Assembly (NCBI RefSeq): GCF_022678645.1
Contig: NZ_JALBWV010000015.1
Coordinates: forward strand, 1-64,000
DNA from: Saccharopolyspora soli
Lineage (GTDB): Bacteria; Actinomycetota; Actinomycetes; Mycobacteriales; Pseudonocardiaceae
Direction of reading: 5' to 3'
DNA: 64,000 nucleotides
Under the pieces are notes generated by a model. It did no database searches, had not been told where the DNA came from, and saw only the letters and a list, made by a program, of their open reading frames with translations. Below are positions 9,612-19,564 of this stretch, piece after piece (position 1 is the first letter of the stretch; each line of letters starts with the position of its first letter). Both the position numbers and the translations under genes were made by a program.

Positions 9612-10466
9612 TCAGCCGCCGGGGTTCTCCAGTCGACCGTTGACCACCTCGGTGGCGATCTCGGCCGCCCGGTCCTCGGACACCCGCACGGCGCCGTCCG
9701 CACCGGTGATCGTGATGATCGACGGGTAGATGCGCCGGGACACGTCGGGACCACCGGTCGCGGTGTCGTCATCGGCGGCGTCGTAGAGCGCCTCGACCGC
9801 GGTGTGCGCGGCCTCGTCGACGTCGGCGTCCGGGTCGTAGCGCTTCTTCAACGCCGATTTCGCGTACGGCGAACCCGACCCGACCGCGTGGTAGCCGCTC
9901 ACCTCGTTGTACCGGCCGCCGACGACGTCGTAGGAGACGATCCGACCGGCCCGGTCCGGGTCGTCGGCTTCGGTGTCGTAGCCGACGAACAGCGGCACCA
10001 CCGCGAGGCCCTGCATCGCGGCTGGGAGGTTGCCGCGCAGCTGGGTGGCCAGCTTGTTCGACTTGCCGTCCAACGAGAGCGGGACACCTTCGAGTTTCTC
10101 GTAGTGCTCCAGCTCCACCGCGTACAGCCGAACGATCTCCTGCGCGACCCCGGCGGTACCGGCGACGCCGACCGCCGAGTAGGCGTCGGTGACGAACAGC
10201 TTTTCCATGTCCCGCTGGGCGATCAGGTTGCCCATGGTGGCCCGGCGGTCACCCGCCAGCAGCACGCCGCCGCGGAAGGTCACCGCGACGATCGTCGTGC
10301 CGTGCGGGGCCTGCACAGCACCCTCCGGTACCTGCCGACCGCCGGGCAGCAGTTCGGGCGCGGCGGCGCGGAGGAAGTCGGTGAACGAAGAAGATCCCGG
10401 CGTGAGGTAGGCGGCGGGCAGGGCCTGACCCGGAAACTGGGCCGAGCTCGGTTCCATCAGCGACAT
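9612..10466 (-). CDS. prcB: Proteasome beta subunit PrcB
   Basis: 284 aa precursor. The catalytic inner-ring subunit; autocleavage after VQAPHG exposes Thr57 of [20 protein letters not shown] as N-terminal nucleophile, leaving a 56-residue propeptide. The active-site Asp ([10 protein letters not shown]) and Lys (MEKLFVTD) motifs and the GTAG turn ([10 protein letters not shown]) are present. GGGAGA lies seven bases upstream of the ATG. It sits between pup and prcA in the usual order, but a strong hairpin separates it from pup, which may set the ratio of Pup to core particle. Confidence 0.97.
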   Translation of the reverse strand: MSLMEPSSAQFPGQALPAAYLTPGSSSFTDFLRAAAPELLPGGRQVPEGAVQAPHGTTIVAVTFRGGVLLAGDRRATMGNLIAQRDMEKLFVTDAYSAVGVAGTAGVAQEIVRLYAVELEHYEKLEGVPLSLDGKSNKLATQLRGNLPAAMQGLAVVPLFVGYDTEADDPDRAGRIVSYDVVGGRYNEVSGYHAVGSGSPYAKSALKKRYDPDADVDEAAHTAVEALYDAADDDTATGGPDVSRRIYPSIITITGADGAVRVSEDRAAEIATEVVNGRLENPGG

Positions 10467-10532
10467 CGTCTCCCGATCGAAGGCTTGCGTCAGAGTGCAC
10501 TTTAGTCATGACCCGACACGCAGCGAACGCTG

Positions 10533-10556
10533 CCGGGCCGGTCGACACCGGCCCGG
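10533..10556. terminator. GC-rich hairpin between pup and prcB (possible attenuator)
   Basis: A perfect 10-bp inverted repeat CCGGGCCGGT/ACCGGCCCGG with a CGAC tetraloop lies in the 131-base gap between pup and prcB. No T-run follows on the minus strand, so it may act as a partial terminator, a 3'-end stabiliser for pup mRNA, or an RNase stop. Function is inferred from position only. Confidence 0.6.
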
Positions 10557-10597
10557 ACTCGGCACGCGCGGACAGCGTCGGACTCCGGGCCCGCTGG

Positions 10598-10789
10598 CTA
10601 CTGCCCGCCCTTCTGCACGTAGGCGCGGACGAAGTCCTCGGCGTTCTCCTCCAGGACGTCGTCGATCTCGTCCAGGATGGCGTCGACGTCCTCGCCGAGC
10701 TTTTCGCGACGTTCCTGACCGGCAGCCTCTGGGCCCTGCTCTTCGTCCCCGTCGCCGCCGCCGTGCCGCTGAACCTTTTCCTGGGACAT
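10598..10789 (-). CDS. pup: Prokaryotic ubiquitin-like protein Pup
   Basis: 63 aa from MSQEKVQRHGGGDGDEE, with GGGAGG eight bases upstream; an in-frame upstream ATG would add 21 unsupported residues. Pup is a disordered tag. The middle helix (LGEDVDAILDEIDDVLEENA) is the Mpa/Arc-binding coiled-coil region and the C-terminus ends YVQKGGQ. The final Gln means the product must be deamidated to Glu by Dop before PafA can ligate it. Short for callers' defaults but unmistakable. Gene order dop-pup-prcB-prcA matches other actinobacteria. Confidence 0.97.
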   Translation of the reverse strand: MSQEKVQRHGGGDGDEEQGPEAAGQERREKLGEDVDAILDEIDDVLEENAEDFVRAYVQKGGQ

Positions 10790-10950
10790 CTTGCCTCCCG
10801 GTGGTTTCCCGTCGGGTGTCCCCTGGCCGTGGGGACATCCTGCTGTGAACACTACCTATCCGACCACCCGTTCGCCCACAGCCAGCCGGGCGTCATTTCG
10901 ATCTTCGCGCACAGCTGACATGCGCGAAACGTGGTTTTCGGACCGCTAGG

Positions 10951-12450
10951 TCACCCTTTTGTCAGCGAGTCGACCAGTTCCTCCGCACTGGCCGCGGCCT
11001 CCAGCAGCGCGCCCACGTGGGCACGTGTGCCGCGCAGCGGTTCCAACGTCGGGATGCGCACCAGCGATTCCCGGCCCAGGTCGAAGATCACCGAGTCCCA
11101 GGACGCCGCGGCCACCTCGGCCGGGTAGCGCTCCAGGCAGCGGCCGCGGAAGTAGGCGCGGGTGTCCTCCGGCGGCGTCGTGACCGCGGTCCGCACCTCG
11201 TCCTCGCTGACCAGGCGTTTCATCGAGCCGCGGGCGACCAGCCGGTTGTACAGGCCCTTGTCCAGCCGCACGTCGGAGTACTGCAGGTCGATCATGTGCA
11301 GCCGCGGCGACGCCCAGCCCAGGCTGTCCCGGGTCCGGTAGCTCTCCAGCAGCCGCAGCTTGGCGGGCCAGTCGAGCCGGTCGGCGCAGTCCATCGGGTC
11401 GCCGCCGAGCAGGTCCAGCACCTCGCCCCAGGTCTCCAGCACGTCCCGGGCGGCGCGCTCGCCGCCGTGCTCGTCGAGGTGCTGCGCGGCACGTTCGTGG
11501 TAGGCGCGCTGCAGGTCCAGGCCGGTGAACCGGCGCCCGTCGGTGAGCTCGACGGTCTGCTTGAGGGTGGGGTCGTGGCTGATCAGGTGCACCGCCTGCA
11601 CCGGATCGGCCAGCTTCAGGTCGTCGAAGCGCAGCCCGGCCTCGATCATGTCCAGCACCAGCGCGGCGGTGCCCAGTTTGAGGAACGTCGAGGTCTCCGC
11701 GAGGTTGGCATCGCCGATGATGACGTGCAGTCGGCGGTACTTGTCCGCATCGGCGTGCGGTTCGTCGCGGGTGTTGATGATGCCGCGCTTGAGGGTGGTC
11801 TCCAGGCCGACTTCGACCTCGATGTAGTCGGATCGCTGCGAGAGCTGGAAACCGGCCTTCTCCCCGGCCTGGCCGATGCCGACCCGACCCGATCCGCAGA
11901 TCACCTGGCGGGACGCGAAGAACGGGGTGAGGCCACCGATCACCGAGGTGAACGGGGTGCTGCGAGCCATCAGGTAGTTCTCGTGGGTGCCGTAGCTGGC
12001 GCCCTTGCCGTCGACGTTGTTCTTGTACAGCTGGATCGGCGCGGTGCCGGGCACGCTGGCCGCCCGGATGGCCGCCTCTTCCATGACGCGTTCGCCCGCT
12101 TTGTCCCAGATGACCGCATCGCGCGGATTGGTCACCTCCGGTGCCGAGTACTCCGGGTGCGCGTGGTCGACGTACAACCGCGCGCCGTTGGTGAGGATGA
12201 CGTTGGCTGCCCCGAGGTCGTCACCGTCCGAGCCGTTGGTCTGCTGCGCCGCAGTGCTGAGGTCGAAGCCGCGGGCGTCGCGCAGCGGCGACTCGACCTC
12301 GTAGTCCCAGCGCGCGCGCCGCGCCCGCGGGATGTCGGCCGCCGCCGCGTAGGCCAGCACGATGTGCGTGGAGGTCAGCACCGGGTTGGCGCTGGAGTCG
12401 CCCGGCACGACGATGCCGTACTCCACCTCGGTTCCCATGATCCGCCGCAT
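10951..12450 (-). CDS. dop: Pup deamidase/depupylase Dop
   Basis: 499 aa from [18 protein letters not shown]; upstream in-frame codons are not supported by homology. Dop deamidates the C-terminal Gln of Pup and removes Pup from substrates. The N-terminal Glu (GTEVEYG) binds metal-ATP, and [12 protein letters not shown] carries the nucleophilic Asp at residue 95. A 30-40 residue insertion between about 50 and 85 ([19 protein letters not shown]) is the Dop loop that distinguishes it from the paralogous Paf[21 protein letters not shown] and [20 protein letters not shown] are shared with PafA. Confidence 0.97.
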   Translation of the reverse strand: MRRIMGTEVEYGIVVPGDSSANPVLTSTHIVLAYAAAADIPRARRARWDYEVESPLRDARGFDLSTAAQQTNGSDGDDLGAANVILTNGARLYVDHAHPEYSAPEVTNPRDAVIWDKAGERVMEEAAIRAASVPGTAPIQLYKNNVDGKGASYGTHENYLMARSTPFTSVIGGLTPFFASRQVICGSGRVGIGQAGEKAGFQLSQRSDYIEVEVGLETTLKRGIINTRDEPHADADKYRRLHVIIGDANLAETSTFLKLGTAALVLDMIEAGLRFDDLKLADPVQAVHLISHDPTLKQTVELTDGRRFTGLDLQRAYHERAAQHLDEHGGERAARDVLETWGEVLDLLGGDPMDCADRLDWPAKLRLLESYRTRDSLGWASPRLHMIDLQYSDVRLDKGLYNRLVARGSMKRLVSEDEVRTAVTTPPEDTRAYFRGRCLERYPAEVAAASWDSVIFDLGRESLVRIPTLEPLRGTRAHVGALLEAAASAEELVDSLTKG

Positions 12451-12603
12451 ACCTCGCAGCGTACGGGGTATCGCCGACCAAGCGGAGTGCCGCACGCCAC
12501 AGGCACCCGACTCGTTCGAACTCATTTCCCGGTTCGGCGCAACACGTGTGCTTCGGCGGGCAGGTGCGACGATCGGGATGTGGGTTCAGAACGTGTCTTC
12601 GAA
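12451..12603. promoter_or_regulatory. dop upstream region
   Basis: 153 bases between the dop start and RF1 copy B. This must contain the dop promoter. No convincing -35/-10 pair with normal spacing or known operator could be assigned by eye. Confidence 0.4.
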
Positions 12604-12783
12604 CTCGTTTTGCATGGCGGCGCGGGTAGCGGAACCTCGGGGGCCGTCTCGGTCCGGGTCCCCGACATCATGTATGCCAAATACACCACGTCGAGGCTGT
12701 CCTTCCGAGACGGCCCTTGAGAACCCGGGGCGGTGCAAGTTGCAAGGGTGGGCTAGGCGGCTTCGCCGCTTCAAAAAACAAGA
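12604..12783 (+). repeat. RF1 interspersed element, copy B
   Basis: Starts CTCGTTTTGC and ends with GGCGGCTTCGCCGCTT then CAAAAAACAAG, so both terminal inverted repeats are intact. Stem arms are GGGCCGTCTCGG on the left and CCGAGACGGCCC on the right, a perfect 12-bp match that differs from the arms of other copies. It lies between the divergent dop and NUDIX genes and ends 28 bases before the NUDIX start, so it is part of that gene's leader or promoter region. It happens to be open in one reading frame, which could mislead gene callers. Confidence 0.85.
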
Positions 12784-12811
12784 ACAAGACAGCCACTCAG
12801 ACGAGGAATCG

Positions 12812-13300
12812 GTGGCCGTGTACGACGCGGCCGGGCGTGTCGTGGGCAGCGCGTCGCGGCGGCGGATGCGCGCCGAAGGTCTTTGGCACGCGGCGTCGTC
12901 GGTGTTGGTGCTCTCCCCCGACGGCAGCGAGGTCTACGTGCACCGCCGCACTGACACCAAGGACATCTATCCCGGCATGCACGACTGCTGGGCAGGCGGC
13001 GTGGTCGCCGCCGGGGAGGACCCGGACGTCACCGCGCGGCGCGAACTCGCCGAGGAACTGGGGGTGCGCGAGGTGCCGGTGCGCTTCCTGTTCCGAACCG
13101 TCCACGAGCTGGGCAGTGTGCGGTTCCACGGATACCTCTACGAAACCCGTTGGGGCGGCTCAATCGTCCACCAGCCCGAAGAAGTCGCCGAGGGCTGGTG
13201 GATGCCGCTGAGCGAGCTCCGCGAGCGCCTGAGCGACCCGCACTGGCCATTCGTACCCGACGGACGCCAGTTCATCGAAGAATGGTTCGCCCGGTCCTAG
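12812..13300 (+). CDS. NUDIX hydrolase (YfcD-like)
   Basis: 162 aa from a GTG with GAGGAA five bases upstream; the frame is open much further 5' but only because it crosses an RF1 repeat. The NUDIX box is complete: GGVVAAGEDPDVTARRELAE followed by ELGV (GX5EX7REXXEEXG). The N-terminal pattern VAVYDAAGRVVGSASRRRMR and WHAASSVLVLSPDG plus YVHRRTDTKDIYPGMHD resemble YfcD-type proteins related to isopentenyl-diphosphate isomerase. Likely cleaves a nucleoside-diphosphate-linked substrate; the substrate is unknown. Flanked on both sides by RF1 copies. Confidence 0.9.
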   Translation: MAVYDAAGRVVGSASRRRMRAEGLWHAASSVLVLSPDGSEVYVHRRTDTKDIYPGMHDCWAGGVVAAGEDPDVTARRELAEELGVREVPVRFLFRTVHELGSVRFHGYLYETRWGGSIVHQPEEVAEGWWMPLSELRERLSDPHWPFVPDGRQFIEEWFARS

Positions 13301-13312
13301 CCTGCATCTGGA

Positions 13313-13502
13313 CCCGTTTTGCGTGGCGGTGCGGGTAGCGGAACCTCAGAAGCCATCTCGCTGTGGGATCCCCGACATCATGTACTTCCAATTCGCAGTT
13401 TCACTGCGCTGTCGGGGCTGTCCTCGCGAGAAGACTTCTGAGAACCTGCGGCGGTGCAAGTGCCGTACGTGAGCTAAGCGGCTTCGCCGCTTCAAAACAA
13501 GA
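13313..13502 (+). repeat. RF1 interspersed element, copy C (alternative loop)
   Basis: Full-length, from CCCGTTTTGCG to GCTTCAAAACAAGAG. Variable stem reads AAGCCATCTCGC against GCGAGAAGACTT. The central loop differs from most copies: after CATCATGTACTTCCAATT it has the small hairpin CGCAGTTTCACTGCG instead of the CAATACACCACG form. It lies between the convergent NUDIX and aldo/keto reductase genes. Confidence 0.88.
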
Positions 13503-13532
13503 GCAAAAACACATTCAGAACGCCTTCAAACC

Positions 13533-14483
13533 TCAGTGCCAGGGGAGTTCGGCGCGTTGGCCCCAGTAGGTCGCCGCATCTCGCGCTAGTGGTTGGAGCG
13601 CGTTGATGTCCTGGTCGGTCAGTTCCACTCGGCAGGCCGCCAGGTTCGACTCCAGCTGGGCCACGCTGGCCGCGCCGAGCAGCACCACGTCGGCCCACGG
13701 CTGCCGCAGGACGTGCGCGAGTGCGATGGCATCGGTTCCCACCCCGTGCCGATCCGCGACCTTGACCAGTTCCGGTGGCGGGTCCACCACCAGCCGCCCG
13801 TTCGCCAGGGTTTCCTTCACCAGCACCCGCCAGCCCCCGGTGTGCACCTCGGCGAGCGTCCGGCCCACGGACGGCTCCAGCGAGTTCCAAGTGGACTGCA
13901 CTGCGCCGAACAGCTGCCGCCCGCCCACCTCGATCTCCCAAGCGCGCTCGATGGTTTCGCCCTGCGCGGCGCCGCTGGTGGAGAACCCGAGCTGCACTCC
14001 GGCGTCCCGGATCCGGGCCAACTCGTGCTGCAGCGCCAGATCCTCGAACAGCGGGCTGCTGGTGGTCAGCGAATGCACCTGGTACAGGTCGATCCGGTCG
14101 CCGAGCAGGGTCCGGGTCTCCGCCCACTGGCTGCGCAGCCGTTCCACCGAGTGCTCCTTGACCTCGTGCACCTCGGTCTCGATGCGCCATTGCGCGACGT
14201 AGGCGTAGCCCCACTTGCTGGACACCGCGACGTCCTGGTGGCCGCGTTCGCGCAGCCAGTCGGCCAGGAACTGCTCGGCGCTGCCGTAGGAGCGGGCCGT
14301 GTCCACCCAACGGATCCCGTTGGCGTACGCGGCGTCGAGCACCGTGCGGGTGCGCTCCCGCATCGCCGCCGCGGTGCGCTGGGCGGGCAGCACATCGACG
14401 CGACCGACGTTGATGTAGGCCGGTCTGCCGAGCGCGGCGAGTCCGACTCCGAGCCGCTGCACCGGTTGTTGCGCTGGGATCAT
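13533..14483 (-). CDS. Aldo/keto reductase
   Basis: 316 aa, normal length for the superfamily. The (beta/alpha)8 catalytic residues are visible: Asp and Tyr in WVDTARSYGSAEQFL (about 60-66), Lys in VSSKWGYAY, and His in DLYQVHSL. A C-terminal NADPH-binding region is suggested by VLLGAASVAQLESNL. NADPH-dependent reduction of a carbonyl is expected, substrate unknown. It interrupts the dop-arc neighbourhood together with the NUDIX gene and RF1 copies, so it looks like part of an insertion. Confidence 0.88.
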   Translation of the reverse strand: MIPAQQPVQRLGVGLAALGRPAYINVGRVDVLPAQRTAAAMRERTRTVLDAAYANGIRWVDTARSYGSAEQFLADWLRERGHQDVAVSSKWGYAYVAQWRIETEVHEVKEHSVERLRSQWAETRTLLGDRIDLYQVHSLTTSSPLFEDLALQHELARIRDAGVQLGFSTSGAAQGETIERAWEIEVGGRQLFGAVQSTWNSLEPSVGRTLAEVHTGGWRVLVKETLANGRLVVDPPPELVKVADRHGVGTDAIALAHVLRQPWADVVLLGAASVAQLESNLAACRVELTDQDINALQPLARDAATYWGQRAELPWH

Positions 14484-14519
14484 GCCTCGAAACCTAACCG
14501 CTGTCGGTCCTCAGCACAG

Positions 14520-14557
14520 CTCGGGACCGCCACCCCGCAAGGGATGGCGGTCCCGAG
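14520..14557. terminator. Strong hairpin upstream of the aldo/keto reductase, downstream of arc
   Basis: Perfect 13-bp inverted repeat CTCGGGACCGCCA/TGGCGGTCCCGAG; with one mismatch the stem extends another three pairs to a GCAA tetraloop. TTT follows on the plus strand. It is between arc (ending upstream on the minus strand, beyond RF1 copy D) and the reductase, so it may terminate arc transcripts or fold in the reductase leader. Confidence 0.65.
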
Positions 14558-14575
14558 TTTCGGCCTTAGCTCTCT

Positions 14576-14753
14576 TTCTTTGTAAGCGGCGCCAGCCGCT
14601 TGCGGTGAGGCAAGCAACTGGCACCGCCGCGGGTTCTCAGACGTCGTCTCGCGAGGACAGCCCCGACGTGGTGAATTGGACATTCATGATGTCGGGGATC
14701 CCACAGCGAGACGGCGTCTGAGGTTCCGCTACCCACACCGCAACGCAAACCAG
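14576..14753 (-). repeat. RF1 interspersed element, copy D
   Basis: Inverted relative to copies A-C. Read on the minus strand it has GGTAGCGGAACCTCAGACG, the stem GACGCCGTCTCGC pairing with GCGAGACGACGTC, the GGGATCCCCGAC core and a terminal hairpin AAGCGGC-TGGC-GCCGCTT. The terminal repeats are weaker (CTGGTTTGCG and CTTACAAAG). It lies just downstream of the arc stop codon. Confidence 0.87.
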
Positions 14754-14770
14754 CCCTGGAACAACTCTTG

Positions 14771-16564
14771 TTACAGGTACTGGCCGGTGTTGGTTGCTGT
14801 GTCGATCGCTCGGCCGGATTCCTGGTTCTTCCCGCTCACCAGGGTGCGGATGTAGACGATCCGCTCGCCCTTCTTGCCGGAGATGCGGGCCCAGTCGTCC
14901 GGGTTCGTGGTGTTCGGCAGGTCCTCGTTCTCCGCGAACTCGTCGATGATGGCGTCCTGCAGGTGCTGCACCCGCAGGCCCGGCTGGCGGGTTTCCAGCA
15001 CCGACTTGATCGCCGCCTTCTTCGCCCGGTCCACGATGTTCTGGATCATCGCGCCCGAGTTGAAGTCCTTGAAGTACAGGACCTCCTTGTCACCGTTGGC
15101 GTAGGTGACCTCCAGGAACCGGTTCTCCTCGGTCTCGGCGTACATCCGCTCGACCGTGGTCTGGATCATCGCCTCCACGCACGCGCCCTTGTCGCCGCCG
15201 AACTCCTTGAGGTCCTCCTCGTGGATCGGCAGTTCCTTGGTCAGGTACTTGGAGAAGATGTCCTTGGCCGACTCGGCGTCCGGACGCTCGATCTTGATCT
15301 TCACGTCCAGTCGACCGGGCCGCAGGATCGCCGGGTCGATCATGTCCTCCCGGTTGGAGGCGCCGATGACGATGACGTTCTCCAGCCCTTCGACGCCGTC
15401 GATCTCGCTGAGCAGCTGCGGCACGATGGTGGTTTCCACGTCGGAGGACACCCCGCTGCCGCGGGTCCGGAAGATCGAGTCCATCTCGTCGAAGAACACG
15501 ATCACCGGAGTGCCCTCGGATGCCTTCTCCCGCGCCCGCTGGAAGATCAGGCGGATGTGCCGCTCGGTCTCCCCGACGAACTTGTTGAGCAGTTCGGGGC
15601 CCTTGATGTTCAGGAAGTAGGACTTGGCCTGACCATCGTCGTCCCCGCGGGCGGCGGCGACCTGCTTCGCCAGCGAGTTGGCGACCGCCTTGGCGATCAG
15701 CGTCTTGCCGCAGCCCGGCGGGCCGTAGAGCAACACGCCCTTGGGCGGCCGCAACTGGTACTCGATGTACAGGTCGGAGTGCAGGAACGGCAGCTCCACG
15801 GCGTCCCGGATCTGCTCGATCTGGCCAGCGAGCCCACCGATGTCCTGGTATCCGACGTCGGGGACCTCCTCCAGCACGAGGTCTTCGACCTCGGCCTTGG
15901 GCACGACGTCGTAGGCGTAGCCCGCCTTGCTGTCGACCAGCACCGAGTCGCCAGCCTTCAGCCCGGACGTGGCCAGCGGTTCGGTCACCCACACCACGCG
16001 TTCCTCGTCGGTGTGGCCCAGCACCAGCGCACGCGGACTTTCCCCGGCGCCGCTGGACAGGAGCTCCCGGAAGGTGCAGACCTCACCGGTTTGCTCGAAC
16101 GCACCAGCCTCTACCACCGTCAGGGCCTCGTTGAGGCGCACTGACTGGCCCAGTCTCAGTTCCTCCGTCTCGACGTTGGGTGACACCGCCACCCGCATCT
16201 TGCGACCAGACGTGAACACGTCGACCGTGCTGTCCTCGTAGCGGTGCAGGAACACTCCGTAGCCGCTCGGCGGTTGGGCTAGTCGGTCGACTTCCTCGCG
16301 CAGGGCCATCAGCTGGCTCCGCGCTTCCTTGAGGGTCTCGGTGAGTTTGGCGTTCCGTTCGGTGAGCTGGCTCACTCTCTCGGATGCCTCGGCCAGCCGC
16401 TTTTCCAGCAACCGGACCTGTTGGGGAGACTCGTTGAGCCTGCGGCGAAGCAGAGCGACCTCGTCTTCCAGGAGACGAATCTGGCTGCGAAGTTCTGCGG
16501 AGCCACCGCTGTACTGCTCGCCGCCCTCCTCATTCGGTCGGCTGCCGGGACGGTCGTGCTGCAT
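14771..16564 (-). CDS. arc: Proteasome-associated AAA ATPase Arc/Mpa
   Basis: 597 aa from [15 protein letters not shown], with GGAGG about ten bases upstream; the open frame extends further but without family similarity. An N-terminal coiled coil (about 20-85) binds Pup; two OB domains follow (about 95-230); then the AAA module with Walker A GPPGCGKT and Walker [10 protein letters not shown]. The C-terminus ends TGQYL, the HbYX-like tail that docks into the alpha ring and opens the gate. The hexamer unfolds pupylated proteins and feeds them to PrcBA. The presence of this ending indicates a functional pair with the core particle encoded about 5 kb away. Confidence 0.97.
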   Translation of the reverse strand: MQHDRPGSRPNEEGGEQYSGGSAELRSQIRLLEDEVALLRRRLNESPQQVRLLEKRLAEASERVSQLTERNAKLTETLKEARSQLMALREEVDRLAQPPSGYGVFLHRYEDSTVDVFTSGRKMRVAVSPNVETEELRLGQSVRLNEALTVVEAGAFEQTGEVCTFRELLSSGAGESPRALVLGHTDEERVVWVTEPLATSGLKAGDSVLVDSKAGYAYDVVPKAEVEDLVLEEVPDVGYQDIGGLAGQIEQIRDAVELPFLHSDLYIEYQLRPPKGVLLYGPPGCGKTLIAKAVANSLAKQVAAARGDDDGQAKSYFLNIKGPELLNKFVGETERHIRLIFQRAREKASEGTPVIVFFDEMDSIFRTRGSGVSSDVETTIVPQLLSEIDGVEGLENVIVIGASNREDMIDPAILRPGRLDVKIKIERPDAESAKDIFSKYLTKELPIHEEDLKEFGGDKGACVEAMIQTTVERMYAETEENRFLEVTYANGDKEVLYFKDFNSGAMIQNIVDRAKKAAIKSVLETRQPGLRVQHLQDAIIDEFAENEDLPNTTNPDDWARISGKKGERIVYIRTLVSGKNQESGRAIDTATNTGQYL

Positions 16565-17094
16565 GTCGGCACCCTCCTCCCGTGCTCGTACCACCACGGT
16601 ACCGGCGATCACCGACGACGGCGGCGTCGTGAATGCCCGCCGGATCGCCCAGCGTGCCACAAAAATCCGCGAATACCCATGAGGTAGGCCAGGTTGGTAC
16701 CGACGGGTCTGAATACGACCTGGTCGAGCGGACACGTTGCGTTGACGATCATGGTCCGTTCGATACGTTCCGCATCGGACCCCGCGGCTCACCGGACGCC
16801 TGGCGAACACCGGTTTTCCGTTGCGCCACACGGATCGCGGCGAATGGCGGACATCCGGGTTAACCGATCCGGCAACCGGGTGGCGTTACCGCTGAACGGC
16901 TGCCGACCCACCCGGCACTTCTCCCATCATTTGGAACAACTGCATTCCGGGACAACCGGTGGGAGGCGAACTCCCCGTGACGATTCGATGCCGAAAAGTC
17001 CACTCCGTGCACCTCGCGCCGCGGGCTCTGATCTACTTACGGCCGCCGCGCGCACACCGCGGCCGCAAGCCGCACACCACTCCGGGAGGAGTTC
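16565..17094. promoter_or_regulatory. Intergenic region upstream of arc and of a membrane-protein gene
   Basis: 530 bases, divergent. It must hold the promoters for arc (minus) and the Pro/Gln-rich membrane protein (plus). The plus-strand gene has GGGAGGAG just before its ATG. No small gene, repeat copy or RNA motif is recognised; short open frames here lack coding character. Confidence 0.4.
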
Positions 17095-17748
17095 ATGACC
17101 TATCCGCCACAGCAGCCTGGACCGGGCGGGTGGGGCCAGCAGCCCACGGGCAACGGATTTCCGTCGCAGCAGGGTCCGCAGGATACCCCGCAGCAGCAGC
17201 CCGCCTGGTACGGCAACCAGCACACGGGCTGGGGCCAGCCGGGGCAGGAGCAGCCGCAGCAGGCGCCCATGGCACCCCAGTGGGGCAGCGAGTTCGGCCC
17301 CGGTTCCTGGATCCAGGAGCCCAATGGCTTCGCCGACGTCGAGCCGCCGGTGAAGAAGAAGTCCAAGCTTCCGTTGATCCTGGGGCTGGTCGGGGCGCTG
17401 GTCGTCCTCGCCGGAATCGGTGTCGGAGTGTACTTCTGGCTGGGCAGCGGGCCGGGCGAGGCCCGACCGGTGGCCCAGCAGGTCGTCGACAACGTCAACG
17501 CACACGACTTCAACAGCGTCCGCGGCCTCTTCTGCCAGGCCAACAGGGCGGAACTGCAGAGCCAACTCCAGCAACTGGAGTCGGGCCGGTTCAACATCCG
17601 GCTCGGCCAGGTCACCGAGCGTGGCGAGCAGGCCACCGCACAGTTGCTCGGAACCTACGAAATGGGCGGCGCGTCCCAACCTGTCGACCAGACCATGGCC
17701 CTGACGGTCGAGAACGGCGAGTGGAAGGTCTGCCAGCTCGACCAGTGA
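17095..17748 (+). CDS. Single-pass membrane protein with Pro/Gln/Gly-rich N-terminus (tandem paralogue 1)
   Basis: 217 aa. The first 80 residues are low-complexity (MTYPPQQPGPGGWGQQP), cytoplasmic and probably disordered; a KKKSK stop-transfer patch precedes one transmembrane helix (LPLILGLVGALVVLAGIGVG); the outer domain (about 120-217) resembles DUF4878/NTF2-like extracytoplasmic folds with two Cys (LFCQANRA and KVCQLDQ) that could form a disulphide. Function unknown. Followed 37 bases later by a paralogue with the same plan. Confidence 0.85.
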   Translation: MTYPPQQPGPGGWGQQPTGNGFPSQQGPQDTPQQQPAWYGNQHTGWGQPGQEQPQQAPMAPQWGSEFGPGSWIQEPNGFADVEPPVKKKSKLPLILGLVGALVVLAGIGVGVYFWLGSGPGEARPVAQQVVDNVNAHDFNSVRGLFCQANRAELQSQLQQLESGRFNIRLGQVTERGEQATAQLLGTYEMGGASQPVDQTMALTVENGEWKVCQLDQ

Positions 17749-17785
17749 GCCAGCAGTTCGAGAATCCCATCTAGGGGGAGGACCA

Positions 17786-18547
17786 GTGACTTACCCACCG
17801 CAACAGCCGCCCGGCCAGGGCGGCTGGGGGCAGCAGCCGGGCGGGCATTACCCGCCCAGCGGCCCGCAGCAGCCAGGCGGCGCCTACCCACCCAGCGGCG
17901 GCCAGCCCCAGCCGGGCTACGGCCAGCAGGGCTACCCCCAGCCCGGCGGCGGATACCCGCAGAGCGGCCCGCAGCCGCAGCAGGGCTACGGCCAGCAGCC
18001 GCCGTACCCGCCGCAGGGCGGCGGCTACGGCCAGCCGGGCTTCGGCGCGGAGCCGCCGAAGAAGAAGTCCCCGCTGCCGTGGATCCTCGGCGGTGTGGGC
18101 GGCCTGGTCGTGATCGGCGTGGTGATCGCCCTGATCGTGGTCTTCACCGGCGGCCCCGGCGACCCCCGCAACACCGCGCAGGACTTGGTGGACAAGATGA
18201 ACTCCAAGGACTTCGCCGGGCTCGCCACGCTGAGCTGCGAGAAGGAGAAGGCGAAGCTGCAGGAGTCGCTCGACCAACTGCAGGGCAAGGGCAACCTGGA
18301 AGAGCTCAAGGAAATCGGCTTGACCGAGGCCGACATTCAGAAGCTCCTCGAAGGGGTCAAGTTCAACGTCAAGTTGGGGGAGGTCAAGGACAACGGCGAC
18401 GAAACGGCCACGGCCAAGATCTCCGGCGAATTGACCATGACCGGTGAGATCATGGGCCAGCAGCTCAACGAATCCCAGCCGCTCGACGAAGAGTTCAAGA
18501 TGATCGTCGAGAACGGCGATTGGAAGTTCTGCGACGGCTTCGCCTGA
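17786..18547 (+). CDS. Single-pass membrane protein with Pro/Gly/Gln-rich N-terminus (tandem paralogue 2)
   Basis: 253 aa. Same layout as the preceding gene: MTYPPQQPPGQGGWGQQPGG, then about 85 residues rich in GYGQQ/PQPGG repeats, a KKKS patch, one transmembrane helix (ILGGVGGLVVIGVVIALIVV) and an extracytoplasmic domain with two Cys (TLSCEKEK and WKFCDGFA). The outer domain is longer and Lys/Glu-rich. Probably arose by tandem duplication; GGGGGAGG precedes its GTG start. Function unknown; DUF4878-like fold is inferred from pattern only. Confidence 0.85.
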   Translation: MTYPPQQPPGQGGWGQQPGGHYPPSGPQQPGGAYPPSGGQPQPGYGQQGYPQPGGGYPQSGPQPQQGYGQQPPYPPQGGGYGQPGFGAEPPKKKSPLPWILGGVGGLVVIGVVIALIVVFTGGPGDPRNTAQDLVDKMNSKDFAGLATLSCEKEKAKLQESLDQLQGKGNLEELKEIGLTEADIQKLLEGVKFNVKLGEVKDNGDETATAKISGELTMTGEIMGQQLNESQPLDEEFKMIVENGDWKFCDGFA

Positions 18548-18560
18548 TCTAGACCACCAG

Positions 18561-18593
18561 AACGGCCCGCCCCAGTGATCGGGGCGGGCTGTT
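18561..18593. terminator. Bidirectional terminator between paralogue 2 and trmI
   Basis: GCCCGCCCC-agtgatc-GGGGCGGGC, extendable by four more pairs (AACG with TGTT, one G-T wobble), followed by TTTC. Lies between two convergent genes, consistent with termination from both sides. Confidence 0.75.
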
Positions 18594-18600
18594 TCAGCTT

Positions 18601-19539
<939 letters not shown>

Positions 19540-19564
19540 TCACCTGAGCGCCTGTTCCAGCGCC

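Noticed and set aside
12362-12811. N-terminal extension of the NUDIX protein through RF1 copy B
   Set aside because: The extra residues come from the repeat, and a GTG with a good ribosome-binding site matches the family start.
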